Shown here piece by piece: positions 34,342 through 44,825 of a stretch of DNA of 64,000 nucleotides. This stretch comes from CBDCGS01 sp965216915 (GTDB lineage: Bacteria > Pseudomonadota > Alphaproteobacteria > UBA828), in contig CBDCGS010000011.1 of assembly GCA_965216915.1 (NCBI GenBank), forward strand, positions 372,001 to 436,000. The letters are read 5' to 3'. The notes below the pieces were generated by a model that worked only from the letters and a program-made list of their open reading frames with translations, made no database searches and was not told where the DNA came from. Position 1 is the stretch's first letter. Each line of letters begins with the position of its first letter. Position numbers and translations under genes: made by a program.

Positions 34342-35685
34342 ATGTCTGCACGGGTCCTCGTTGTCGACGACATTGCGATCAACGTTCGGCTTCTCGAAGC
34401 GAAGCTGAGCGCTGAATATTACGATGTGATCACCGCCGACAGCGGCCAAGAGGCCCTCCGTATGATCAAGACGGAGGAGCCCGATATCGTGCTGCTCGAC
34501 GTCATGATGCCCGAGATGGACGGCTTCGAGGTCTGCGAGCGCATCAAGGCCGATCCGGAGACCCGCCATATCCCGGTGATCATGGTGACGGCGCTCAACG
34601 AGCAACGCGATCGCGTGCGCGGCCTCGAGGCGGGCGCCGATGATTTTCTGACCAAGCCGGTCAACGACACGGCGCTTTTCGCGCGCCTCAAGTCGCTGCT
34701 GCGCGTCAAGATGCTTCTGGATGAGCTAAGGCTGCGCGAAGAGACCTCGCGGCAGCTCGGTGCGCTCTCCGACGGAACCACCGATGAGGAGCTGTTGACC
34801 GGCATCGAGGTGCTGGCGGTCGATGACAATCCGACCACGATCGACGTCATGCAGTCGGTCCTTGGTGAGGAGAACCACCTCACGATCGAAGCGCCCGACG
34901 CGGCCGTCGAGGCGGCCTGCCGCCGGGATCTCGACCTCATCCTCATCAACTTCGATCTGAGCAGCGGCGATCCGCTTCGCCTTTGCTCACAGCTCAGGTC
35001 GCAGGATGCGACGCGCCATTGCGCGATTCTCGTGCTCGTCGGCGAGGACGACATCGACCGTCTCGCCAAGGCGCTCGAGCTTGGCGCCAACGACTACGTC
35101 GTCAAACCGGTCGACCGCAGCGAGCTGCGGGTCCGCGTGCGCACCCAGCTTCGCTACAAGCACTATCACGACCAGCTCCGCGGCGCGTATCGCGAAAGCG
35201 TCGCCATGGCGCTGACCGACAGCCTCACCGGCCTCTACAACCGCCGCTACGTCACCTCCCACCTCGCCAACATGAACCGCACCGACGTCGCGTTGCTGAT
35301 GATCGACATCGACCACTTCAAGGCGATCAACGACCAGCATGGTCACGATGCGGGCGATCTGGTGCTCTGTGAGGTGGCCCGCCGTCTGGAGAGGGCGACC
35401 CGCGGCCGTGATCTGCCGGCGCGCCTCGGCGGCGAGGAGTTTTTGGTTGTCGTCTCCGACGCCGATCAGGAGCGCGCGCAGATCATCGCCGAGCGCTTGC
35501 GCCGCGCCGTCGCCGGGGAGCCGATCGAGGTCGCGAAAGGCCATTGGGTGACCGTCACGGTCAGCGTGGGTGTGGCGCTTCGCGATTCGCCCGAGGAGCC
35601 GTCTGAGGACCAGCTCAAACGGGCTGACCAGGCTCTCTACGACGCCAAGCGCGGCGGACGCGACTGCGTCGTGATGGCCGCATAG
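34342..35685 (+). CDS. pleD: PleD-like response regulator/diguanylate cyclase (REC-REC-GGDEF)
   Basis: A 447-aa protein with the Caulobacter PleD layout. REC1 has phospho-acceptor Asp53 in IVLLDVMMPEMDG; REC2 (about 155-270) has Asn where the Asp would be (LILINFDLSS), so it is a pseudo-receiver. The C-terminal GGDEF domain carries LGGEEF with an intact I-site RxxD (RGRD) five residues upstream. In this family REC1 phosphorylation causes dimerisation and c-di-GMP synthesis. No adjacent kinase gene is seen, although hybrid kinases occur elsewhere in the window. It follows eipB by about 165 bp. Confidence 0.93.
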   Translation: MSARVLVVDDIAINVRLLEAKLSAEYYDVITADSGQEALRMIKTEEPDIVLLDVMMPEMDGFEVCERIKADPETRHIPVIMVTALNEQRDRVRGLEAGADDFLTKPVNDTALFARLKSLLRVKMLLDELRLREETSRQLGALSDGTTDEELLTGIEVLAVDDNPTTIDVMQSVLGEENHLTIEAPDAAVEAACRRDLDLILINFDLSSGDPLRLCSQLRSQDATRHCAILVLVGEDDIDRLAKALELGANDYVVKPVDRSELRVRVRTQLRYKHYHDQLRGAYRESVAMALTDSLTGLYNRRYVTSHLANMNRTDVALLMIDIDHFKAINDQHGHDAGDLVLCEVARRLERATRGRDLPARLGGEEFLVVVSDADQERAQIIAERLRRAVAGEPIEVAKGHWVTVTVSVGVALRDSPEEPSEDQLKRADQALYDAKRGGRDCVVMAA

Positions 35686-35717
35686 GCGACGCGGCCGACC
35701 AAGCCGGGCCCGACGAC

Positions 35718-35824
35718 CTAGCGCAAATCCCGAGCGGGTGGACCCGCCTGCGACGATGCATTTGCATCAATGCCAATGAGAGAAAGCATTTCGCGTGAGC
35801 TTAGGCGAGCGTGAAATGTGCTAG
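35718..35824 (-). repeat. 107-bp interspersed inverted-repeat element, copy D (inverted)
   Basis: Complete 107-bp copy in the opposite orientation to the others, bounded by CTAG at 35718-35721 and 35821-35824. It lies 32 bp after the pleD stop, and its CTAG end at 35821-35824 contains the stop codon of the Sel1-repeat gene. Compared with copy A, the first palindrome changes from GACGCA/TGCGTC to GATGCA/TGCATC, a compensating pair of substitutions that keeps the symmetry, and the second becomes a GCGGGT/ACCCGC pair. Confidence 0.88.
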
Positions 35825-36339
35825 GGCTCACCCACCAGCTTCCAGCTCAGCGCCTCCGCCTCGGCGACCTCGGCCGCGCTCATCTGCGCGGCCACGGCGT
35901 CGCGCGCGAGGATGGCATTGGGTTGGCCGCCGGCCGCGGCCAGGTTGAGCCAGGCGTAGGCCTGGATGAGATCGCGCGGCACGCCGCGCCCCTCCGCATA
36001 CATCGCACCCAGCAGCACTTGCGCGGCGACCAGGCCGCGGCGGGCGGCCTTGTCGTACCAGCTCGCCGCATGCTCCAGCTTGTCGGTGACCTCGAACAGC
36101 ATGCCGAGGCCGAATGCCGCGTCGCGACTCCCGCGCTCGGCGAGGGGCCGCCATTCGCGTTCGGCCGCCGCGTAGTCCTCGGCCACGTAGGCGCGCCAGC
36201 CCGCCGCCATATCCGCACTGGCGCGACCCGGCCAGGCCAAGAATGCGGCCAAGGCAAGCGCCAAGCTCAGGCGGATCAACGGTCCGCCCGCGTCCCATGG
36301 CCGGTTGGGTCGCGGCGCATCGCCGCCCCGTTGGCTCAC
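35821..36339 (-). CDS. Sel1-repeat secreted protein
   Basis: About 172 aa. An N-terminal signal peptide (LIRLSLALALAAFLAWPGRASAD) is followed by Sel1-type helical repeats (AFGLGMLFEVTDKLEHAASWYDKAARRG, AQVLLGAMYAEGRGVPRDLIQAYAWLNLAAAGG). Such proteins are periplasmic scaffolds. The start used is a GTG at 36339 that overlaps the rpmG stop (TAGTG); a TTG further in is also possible. Its stop lies inside repeat copy D. Confidence 0.8.
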   Translation of the reverse strand: MSQRGGDAPRPNRPWDAGGPLIRLSLALALAAFLAWPGRASADMAAGWRAYVAEDYAAAEREWRPLAERGSRDAAFGLGMLFEVTDKLEHAASWYDKAARRGLVAAQVLLGAMYAEGRGVPRDLIQAYAWLNLAAAGGQPNAILARDAVAAQMSAAEVAEAEALSWKLVGEP

Positions 36340-36506
36340 TACTTGATCTTCGCTTCCTTGAACTCGACGTGCTTGCGCGCGACCGGGTCATACTTGCGCA
36401 AGGTGAGCTTCTCGGTCTGCGTGCGCGGGTTCTTGCGCGTGGTGTAGTAGAAGCCCGTGCCCGCGGAGCTGACGAGCTTCACCAGGATGCTGTTCGCCTT
36501 AGCCAT
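36339..36506 (-). CDS. rpmG: 50S ribosomal protein L33
   Basis: A 55-aa ribosomal protein read directly on the - strand: it opens MAKANSILVKLVSSAGTGFY and ends HVEFKEAKIK, with YYTTRKNPRT and KLTLRKYDPV between, a clear L33. It lacks the zinc-binding CxxC pairs of the alternative (C+) form. The stop overlaps the GTG of the Sel1 gene. It lies between Sel1 and the MFS gene. Confidence 0.95.
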   Translation of the reverse strand: MAKANSILVKLVSSAGTGFYYTTRKNPRTQTEKLTLRKYDPVARKHVEFKEAKIK

Positions 36507-36567
36507 CGGCGTCACTCGCGTCGTGACAAAATCGTGACGCGGGACACTACGTGCTGGGCGCGTCCTG

Positions 36568-37767
36568 TCAAGCGTCGTGCGCGGGCCGCGGCGCGTCGTC
36601 GCCCCGAAAAAGCGCGGCGACGACCAGGATTAGGCCGAATGCGGCGGCCACGATCACGTTGAACCCGTAGGGGTCCCAGCCCCGAAGCGCGGCGCCGGTG
36701 AGCAGCGGCCCGGCCGTCGAGCCGAGGGCATAGGCCATCGCGGTGCCCGAGATTGCCGCAGCAAGGGTGCCGCCGGAATAGCGGTCGCCGAGGATCGCGA
36801 GGCTCACGATATAGACACCGACCATCGCGCCGCCGATCACGAACAGGCAGGGCCAGAGCAGCCACGGTAGGTCGAATACGAGCGGAAATACCACTGCGGC
36901 ACCGAGACCCGCGAACGCGCAGCCGACGAGAACGCGCGGCTTTGCGACACGATCGGCGAGCCACCCGATCGGGAATTGCAGCAAAATCGAGCCCGCGACC
37001 AGGATCGTGACCAGCAAAACCGCGCCCGCCTCGTCGAGGCCCCGCCGCAGGCCGTAGATGGGCATGAGCGAGAGCACGGCGGCATCCAGCAGCCCAAAGG
37101 CCAGCACAGCCGCCACCAGCAGCGGCACTGCCGAGACTAGCGCGCCGAGCGAAAGCCGGGCTCGATCGCCCATGGACGGCGCCGGGCCCCACGCGAAGAG
37201 AAGCGGCACCGCCGAGGCCGCGAGCGCGCCGGCGCCGACCAGGAAGGGCAGAATTCCCTCCGTCCCCGTCAGCGGAACCAAAAGCGGGCCCGCGGCGATG
37301 CCGCCGGTCGCCGCCGTCCCATAGATCGCGATCATGCGGCCGCGCCGCGCCGCGCCCGCACCCTGAGTGATCCAGATGTCGGTCGTGATCAGCATGAGGA
37401 AGATCGCCGCGCCGAGAATGAAACGGAGCGGAAACCAGGCGGTCCGCGGATCGCAAAAATAGAGAACGACCATCATGATCACGCCGATCGCGACCGCCGC
37501 GAACATAGGCGTGCGCAAGCCCCATTCCCGAAGAATGCGTGGGACGAACGGGCCCATCGCCAGGATCGCCGCCGATTCGGCGGCGGCGCTCAGGCCGATC
37601 ATGACCGGCCCGATCCCGTCCTCCTCCATGATCAGGGCGAGCAACGGCAGCGTATAGCCGAAGGTGAGCCCGACGAGCGCCACCGCCGCGATGATCGCGA
37701 TCATCGCGCGGAGCGTGGTCTCGGGCGCGCCGTTGGCGGCGCCCCCCGCCGCGTGTTCCGAGGTCAT
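36568..37767 (-). CDS. Major facilitator superfamily transporter
   Basis: A 399-aa membrane protein with about 12 hydrophobic segments, beginning ALVGLTFGYTLPLLALIMEEDG and including the RRGRMIAIYGTAATGGIAAGPLL block near the middle. A loop FPIGWLADRV fits the second MFS G-X-L-D-R-x motif. The N-terminus is Ala/Gly-rich and hydrophilic. Resembles small-molecule efflux proteins; the substrate is unknown. It is between rpmG and the small winged-protein gene on the same strand. Confidence 0.88.
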   Translation of the reverse strand: MTSEHAAGGAANGAPETTLRAMIAIIAAVALVGLTFGYTLPLLALIMEEDGIGPVMIGLSAAAESAAILAMGPFVPRILREWGLRTPMFAAVAIGVIMMVVLYFCDPRTAWFPLRFILGAAIFLMLITTDIWITQGAGAARRGRMIAIYGTAATGGIAAGPLLVPLTGTEGILPFLVGAGALAASAVPLLFAWGPAPSMGDRARLSLGALVSAVPLLVAAVLAFGLLDAAVLSLMPIYGLRRGLDEAGAVLLVTILVAGSILLQFPIGWLADRVAKPRVLVGCAFAGLGAAVVFPLVFDLPWLLWPCLFVIGGAMVGVYIVSLAILGDRYSGGTLAAAISGTAMAYALGSTAGPLLTGAALRGWDPYGFNVIVAAAFGLILVVAALFRGDDAPRPAHDA

Positions 37768-37786
37768 GGAGGAGAGCGGTGCGCGG

Positions 37787-38017
37787 TCAGTTGGCGCCGC
37801 CGAGCGCCCGCCGGCCGTCCTCGGTCAGCTTGCACACGAGCCACCCCGGTTGGATCGGATTGGGACGCCAAGGCTCGGCCCAGCCGCTCTTGATGCACGC
37901 ACGGATCGTGCGCGGGCTCACCCGCTGTCCCTCCTCGTCGAACAGTGGCAGCTTGCCGCCCGGCTGCGCGACGCCGCGCACGAGCCAGCGGCGCTGACAC
38001 GCCGTGGGCTTCGCCAC
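37787..38017 (-). CDS. Small conserved hypothetical protein
   Basis: A 76-aa soluble protein from a GTG at 38017 preceded by GGGAGA. It contains KLPLFDEEGQRVSPRTIRACIKSGWAEPW and ends WLVCKLTEDGRRALGG; the RTIRACIKSGWAE stretch could form a small winged-helix-like unit, but I cannot assign a family. It lies between rnr and the MFS gene on the same strand, 19 bp from the MFS start and 63 bp downstream of the rnr stop. Confidence 0.6.
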   Translation of the reverse strand: MAKPTACQRRWLVRGVAQPGGKLPLFDEEGQRVSPRTIRACIKSGWAEPWRPNPIQPGWLVCKLTEDGRRALGGAN

Positions 38018-38080
38018 GTTGGTGTCTCCCGTTCTCCCGCCCCGAGACGGTAGCCCACTCTCGTCCGATTGGCCAAGCGC

Positions 38081-40270
<2,190 letters not shown>

Positions 40271-40283
40271 CGACGCGCGGCGC

Positions 40284-42965
40284 TCAGGAGGCTTCGGCGC
40301 TCGGGGCCTTCTGCGCCGCCTTGGCCGGGGTCTTCCCCTTGGCCTTGCTGCGCGTTCCCGTCGCCCGTTTCGTGGATTTCTTAGCCGCGGTCTTCTTAGC
40401 CGCGGTCTTCTTGGTCGCTGTCTTCTTGGTCGCGGTCTTCTTGGGCGCCGCCTTCTTCGTGCGTCCGCCCTTCTTGGCACCGCCCTTCGCCGCTTTCGCG
40501 GCCAGCAGCGAGAGCGCCGCCTCGAGCGTCACGGTCTCCGGATCGGTGCCCTTGGGCAACGTCGCGCGCGCGCGATTGTGCTGCACATAGGGGCCATAGC
40601 GGCCCTCGCGAATCCGCACGGGCTTGCCATCCTCGGGATGGGCACCAAGCTCGCGCAGCGCAGCCGCCCGCTTTTCCGCTTCCGCGATGAGCGCCACGGC
40701 CCGGTTGAGGCCGACGGAAAGCACGTTCTCATCGCGCGGCAGCGAGCGATAGATGTCGCGGTGCTTGACGTAGGGCCCGAAGCGTCCGATGCCGGCCGTG
40801 ATCGGCTCGCCGCTTTCCGGATGCGGGCCGACCGTGCGTGGCAGCGACAAAAGCCCGAGCGCGGTTTCCAGGTCGATCGCATCGGGCGCCATATCGCGGG
40901 GCAAGGAGGCACGCTTGGGCTTCTCGCCGTCGGCCTCCGCCTCGCCGCGCTGCACGTACAAGCCATAGGGCCCCCGGCGCAGCGAGATCGGCAAATCCGT
41001 TTCCGGGTCATTGCCGAGCACGCGGGGCTCGCTGCTCGCGCCGTTCTCCTCCGCCAAGGGGCGGGTGTAGCGGCACTCGGGATAGTTGCCGCAACCGACG
41101 AAGGGGCCGTAGCGACCGAGCTTGAGGTTCAAGCGGCCATCCGCGCAGGACGGACAGACCCGCGGGTCGGGGCCGCCCTCGACGACCGGAAAGAGATGCG
41201 GCCCGAGCGCCTCGTCGAGCGCATCGAGCACGTCCTTGACGCGAAGCCCCTTGGTCTCGTTGACCGCGCCGAGGAAGTCGCGCCAGAAATCCGTGAGCAC
41301 AGCGCGCCAGTCGACCCGACCGGACGAGATCGCATCGAGCTGATCTTCCAGATTCGCCGTGAAGTCGTACTCGACATAGCGCCGGAAGAAGTTCTCCAGG
41401 AACACGGTGACGATCCGCCCGCGGTCTTCCGGGATGAACCGGCGACTCTCCACGCGCACATAATTGCGGTCCTGCAGCACGGAGAGGATGGTGGCGTAGG
41501 TGGATGGGCGGCCGATGCCGAGCTCTTCGAGCTTCTTGACCAGGCTCGCCTCGCTGAAGCGGGGCGGCGGCTCGGTGAAGTGCTGCTGCGGCTCGACCCC
41601 GGTGCGGGTCAGGGCCTCGCCGGCGCTCACACGGGGCAGTTTGCGATCCGCGTCACCATTGCCCTGCGGCTCGTCGCGCCCCTCCTGATAGACCCGCAGG
41701 AAGCCGTCGAAGGCGATGGTCGAGCCGGTGGCCCGGAGGCCGACGCGGGCGTCGTGCGATTTAATCTGTACCGCGACCTGATCGATCTCCGCGCTCGCCA
41801 TCTGGCTCGCCATCATGCGCTTCCAGATCAGCGCGTAGAGCCGCAATTGATCGCGGTCGAGGCGCGCGCGCAGCGAATCGGGCGTCCGGGCGACGTCGGT
41901 CGGGCGGATCGCCTCATGCGCCTCCTGTGCGTTCTTCGCCGGCGTCTTGTAGGCACGTGGCTTCTCGGGCACATAGCGCGGGCCGTAGTCCCGTCCGATG
42001 ACGTCGCGCGCTTGCCCGATCGCCTGGCGCGAGACGTGGACGCCGTCGGTCCGCATATAGGTGATCAGCCCGACGCGCTCGCCGCCGAGATCGATGCCCT
42101 CATAGAGCTGCTGGGCGATCTGCATGGTGCGCCGCGCCGCCATGCCGAGCTTGCGCGAAGCCTCCTGCTGGAGGGTCGAGGTGGTGAAGGGCGGCGCGGG
42201 GTTGCGCCGCGTCCGCTTGGGCTCGACCGCGGCCACGCTGAGCTGCCCGGCCTCGATCGCAGCCACCGCCCGCTCTGCCGCCGCCTCGTCAGGGAGACCG
42301 AACTTTCCGAGCTTCTCGCCCTCGAGCTCCACCAGGCGCGCCACCATCGGCTCGCTCCGGGGCGTCGTCAGCTTGACCTCGATCGACCAATATTCGCGCG
42401 GCCTGAAGGCCTCGATCTCCGCCTCGCGCTCGCACACCAAACGCAGCGCCACCGACTGCACGCGGCCCGCCGAGCGCGAACCCGGCAGCTTGCGCCAAAG
42501 CACCGGCGAGAGCGTGAAGCCCACGAGAAAGTCGAGCGCGCGCCGCGCCCGATAGGCATCGATGAGGTTGTCGTCCAGGTCGCGTGGATGCGCGAAGGCA
42601 TCGATGACCGCCTGCTTCGTGACCTCGGTGAACACGACACGCCTGACGAGGATGCCGTTCAGCAGCTTGCGGCGGGTCAGCTCGTCCAGCACGTGCCAAG
42701 AGATCGCTTCGCCCTCGCGATCCGGGTCGGTCGCGAGGAACAGGCACTCGGCACCCTTGAGGGCCTTGCCGATGGCGCGAATGTTCTTCTCCGAGCCCTC
42801 GGTGACCGTCCAGTTCATCGAGAACGCGTCGTCCGGGTCGACGGATCCATCCTTGGGCAAGAGGTCGCGCACGTGGCCATACGAGGCCACGACGGTGTAC
42901 CCCGCCCCGAGATATTTGTTGATGGTCGCCGCTTTGGTTGGCGATTCGACGACGACGACGTCCAT
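40284..42965 (-). CDS. topA: DNA topoisomerase I
   Basis: An 893-aa type IA topoisomerase. TOPRIM domain at the N-terminus (VVVESPTKAATINKYLG, then DPDREGEAISWH), active-site Tyr303 in GLITYMRTDG, and C-terminal zinc-binding and TopA C4-type repeats (RVCPSCADGRLNLKLGRYGPFVGCGNYPECRYT). The protein ends in a lysine-rich tail built of KKTA(T/A)KKTAA-type repeats, about 40 residues long, a feature of several alphaproteobacterial TopA proteins. A TTG six bases upstream is in frame; the ATG at 42965 is used. It relaxes negative supercoils. Confidence 0.95.
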   Translation of the reverse strand: MDVVVVESPTKAATINKYLGAGYTVVASYGHVRDLLPKDGSVDPDDAFSMNWTVTEGSEKNIRAIGKALKGAECLFLATDPDREGEAISWHVLDELTRRKLLNGILVRRVVFTEVTKQAVIDAFAHPRDLDDNLIDAYRARRALDFLVGFTLSPVLWRKLPGSRSAGRVQSVALRLVCEREAEIEAFRPREYWSIEVKLTTPRSEPMVARLVELEGEKLGKFGLPDEAAAERAVAAIEAGQLSVAAVEPKRTRRNPAPPFTTSTLQQEASRKLGMAARRTMQIAQQLYEGIDLGGERVGLITYMRTDGVHVSRQAIGQARDVIGRDYGPRYVPEKPRAYKTPAKNAQEAHEAIRPTDVARTPDSLRARLDRDQLRLYALIWKRMMASQMASAEIDQVAVQIKSHDARVGLRATGSTIAFDGFLRVYQEGRDEPQGNGDADRKLPRVSAGEALTRTGVEPQQHFTEPPPRFSEASLVKKLEELGIGRPSTYATILSVLQDRNYVRVESRRFIPEDRGRIVTVFLENFFRRYVEYDFTANLEDQLDAISSGRVDWRAVLTDFWRDFLGAVNETKGLRVKDVLDALDEALGPHLFPVVEGGPDPRVCPSCADGRLNLKLGRYGPFVGCGNYPECRYTRPLAEENGASSEPRVLGNDPETDLPISLRRGPYGLYVQRGEAEADGEKPKRASLPRDMAPDAIDLETALGLLSLPRTVGPHPESGEPITAGIGRFGPYVKHRDIYRSLPRDENVLSVGLNRAVALIAEAEKRAAALRELGAHPEDGKPVRIREGRYGPYVQHNRARATLPKGTDPETVTLEAALSLLAAKAAKGGAKKGGRTKKAAPKKTATKKTATKKTAAKKTAAKKSTKRATGTRSKAKGKTPAKAAQKAPSAEAS

Positions 42966-43001
42966 GCCCAAGGCTTCGTGTTGCGAGCTGTGTTCAGCGC
43001 G

Positions 43002-44132
43002 CTAGATATCTGGCGCGATTATTGAAACTTGGTTACCAGGGTGGCGTTCCAGGCGGCCCGCCAACTCCAGCTCCAGCAAAATGGTGACCACGATCGAAGG
43101 AGTCAACTGGCTCTGACGGATCAGCTCGTCCACCGAGGTGGGTGTGGGACCAAGCAATTCACGCAAACGCGGGCGCGCTTCGTCGAGCATCCCGGTGCTC
43201 GGCTCCGTGCCGCCTTGCGCGCCGAACGGGGGAATCTCGGGCTCCGCGAAACCGACCGGATAACCGCTCTCGAGGGCATCCAGCACGTCAGCGGCGCTCT
43301 CGACGAGCGTTGCGCCCTGCCGAATCAAGTCGTTAGGACCCGCAGACCGCGAATCGAGCGGCGAGCGGGGGACCGCGAAGACCTCGCGCCCCTGCTCGGC
43401 CGCGAGGCGTGCCGTGATGAGTGACCCGGAGCGCTTGGCCGCCTCGACCACGATCGTGCCGCGCGCGAGACCGGAGATGATCCGATTTCGCCGGGGAAAG
43501 TGCTGCGCGCGAGGCTCGGTGCCGCAGGGCAGCTCCGACAGGGCGGCGCCGCGTTCCGCAATGGCCCGATAGAGGGGCGCGTTGTTCTTCGGATAGATCG
43601 TGTCGACGCCACAGCCCATGACCGCGATGGTGCCGGTCTCGAGCGCTCCATCATGCGCGCTCGCGTCGATCCCAAGCGCAAGCCCTGACACCACCACATA
43701 GCCCTGCGCCCCCAGCTCTGCCGCGAAGCGCCGCGCCAGCGTGCGCCCATTCGCCGAGGCGTTGCGGGCACCGACGATGGCGATGATGGGCCGGTTGAGG
43801 AGTTCCGGCCGGCCGAGGGCGGCAAGCACGGGCGGCGGATCCTCGATCGCGGCCAGCCTGGGCGGGTAGGCCGGCTCGCAGAGCGCGAGCAGCGAGCCGC
43901 CGCGGGCCTCGAGCGCCTCGATCTCGCGCCGCGCCTCTGCGGCGGAACAAATCTTGATCGTACTGGTGCGGCCGCCACGGCGGGCGAGCTCCGGCAGCCG
44001 CGCAAGCGCGTCGTGCGCCGAGCCGTATCGCCGGATGAGCGCGAGAAACGTTTTCGGCCCGACGCTTTCGCTGCGGCTCAGCCGGAGCCAGGCCACACGC
44101 TCGTCATCGGAAAGGCACCGCCGCTCGACCAT
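43002..44132 (-). CDS. dprA: DNA-processing protein DprA (Smf)
   Basis: A 376-aa DprA. The Rossmann-like core is clear: IVGARNASANG, VSGLALGIDASAH, VMGCGVDTIYPKNN, FPRRNRIISGLA and GSLITARLAAEQGREVFAVP. The C-terminal winged-helix part (TSVDELIRQSQLTPSIVVTILLELELAGRLERH) is DML1-like. DprA loads RecA on incoming single-stranded DNA in transformable bacteria and is also widespread in others. It lies between topA and plsY on the same strand. Confidence 0.95.
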   Translation of the reverse strand: MVERRCLSDDERVAWLRLSRSESVGPKTFLALIRRYGSAHDALARLPELARRGGRTSTIKICSAAEARREIEALEARGGSLLALCEPAYPPRLAAIEDPPPVLAALGRPELLNRPIIAIVGARNASANGRTLARRFAAELGAQGYVVVSGLALGIDASAHDGALETGTIAVMGCGVDTIYPKNNAPLYRAIAERGAALSELPCGTEPRAQHFPRRNRIISGLARGTIVVEAAKRSGSLITARLAAEQGREVFAVPRSPLDSRSAGPNDLIRQGATLVESAADVLDALESGYPVGFAEPEIPPFGAQGGTEPSTGMLDEARPRLRELLGPTPTSVDELIRQSQLTPSIVVTILLELELAGRLERHPGNQVSIIAPDI

Positions 44133-44162
44133 GCCTCACCCTGCGGGCCTATGGCCTTCGGG

Positions 44163-44810
44163 TCAACCATCGCCGCCGGTGTCGACCGTGTTGTCGGGCG
44201 CGCGGCGGCCGATCCGCGATTCGCGACCCTGGACAAGCCGCCAGATGTTGCCGGCGTGGCGCAGGGTGACGACCACCGCGAGGAAGCCCGCGAGCCAGGC
44301 GATCTGCGGCCGTTCGAAAAGGAGGGCGAATCCCGGCGACGAGGCGATCGCGACCAGCGCGGCGAGCGAGGAGTAGCGCGTAAGCGCGGCCACCGCGAGC
44401 CACATCCCGCACGCGATCAGCCCGACAGGCCAGCTGATCGCCAGGAGCGCGCCAAGGGTCGTCGCGACGCCCTTGCCGCCCTTGAAGTAGAGCCAGATGG
44501 GCGCGATATGCCCGACCACGACCGCGCCGGCGGCGAGCACCGCCATGTCCGGCCCGAAGCGGTTCGCGATGATCACGGCGACCGCGCCCTTGCCGCCGTC
44601 GAGGAGCAGGGTGAGCGCGGCGGCGGTCTTGTTGCCGGTGCGCAGCACGTTGGTGGCACCGATATTGCCGGAGCCCACCTCGCGCAGGTCACCCAAACGG
44701 TAGGCGCGGGCGAGAAGCAGCCCGAAAGGGATCGAGCCGATCAGATAGGCGATGAACGCTCCGAGATAGAACGGCCAGGTGTAGGCGAATCCCCCGAGCG
44801 GATCAGGCAT
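44163..44810 (-). CDS. plsY: Glycerol-3-phosphate acyltransferase PlsY
   Basis: A 215-aa inner-membrane protein with about five to six helices. Motifs GSIPFGLLLAR, VGSGNIGATNVLR (motif 1), LLLDGGKGAVAV (motif 2) and FKGGKGVATTLG (motif 3) are those of PlsY, which acylates glycerol-3-phosphate with acyl-phosphate, the first step in phospholipid synthesis. The arrangement topA-dprA-plsY is common in alphaproteobacteria. No pyrC/pyrB pair follows plsY here. Confidence 0.95.
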   Translation of the reverse strand: MPDPLGGFAYTWPFYLGAFIAYLIGSIPFGLLLARAYRLGDLREVGSGNIGATNVLRTGNKTAAALTLLLDGGKGAVAVIIANRFGPDMAVLAAGAVVVGHIAPIWLYFKGGKGVATTLGALLAISWPVGLIACGMWLAVAALTRYSSLAALVAIASSPGFALLFERPQIAWLAGFLAVVVTLRHAGNIWRLVQGRESRIGRRAPDNTVDTGGDG

Positions 44811-44825
44811 GAGGTGCCGCCGCGT

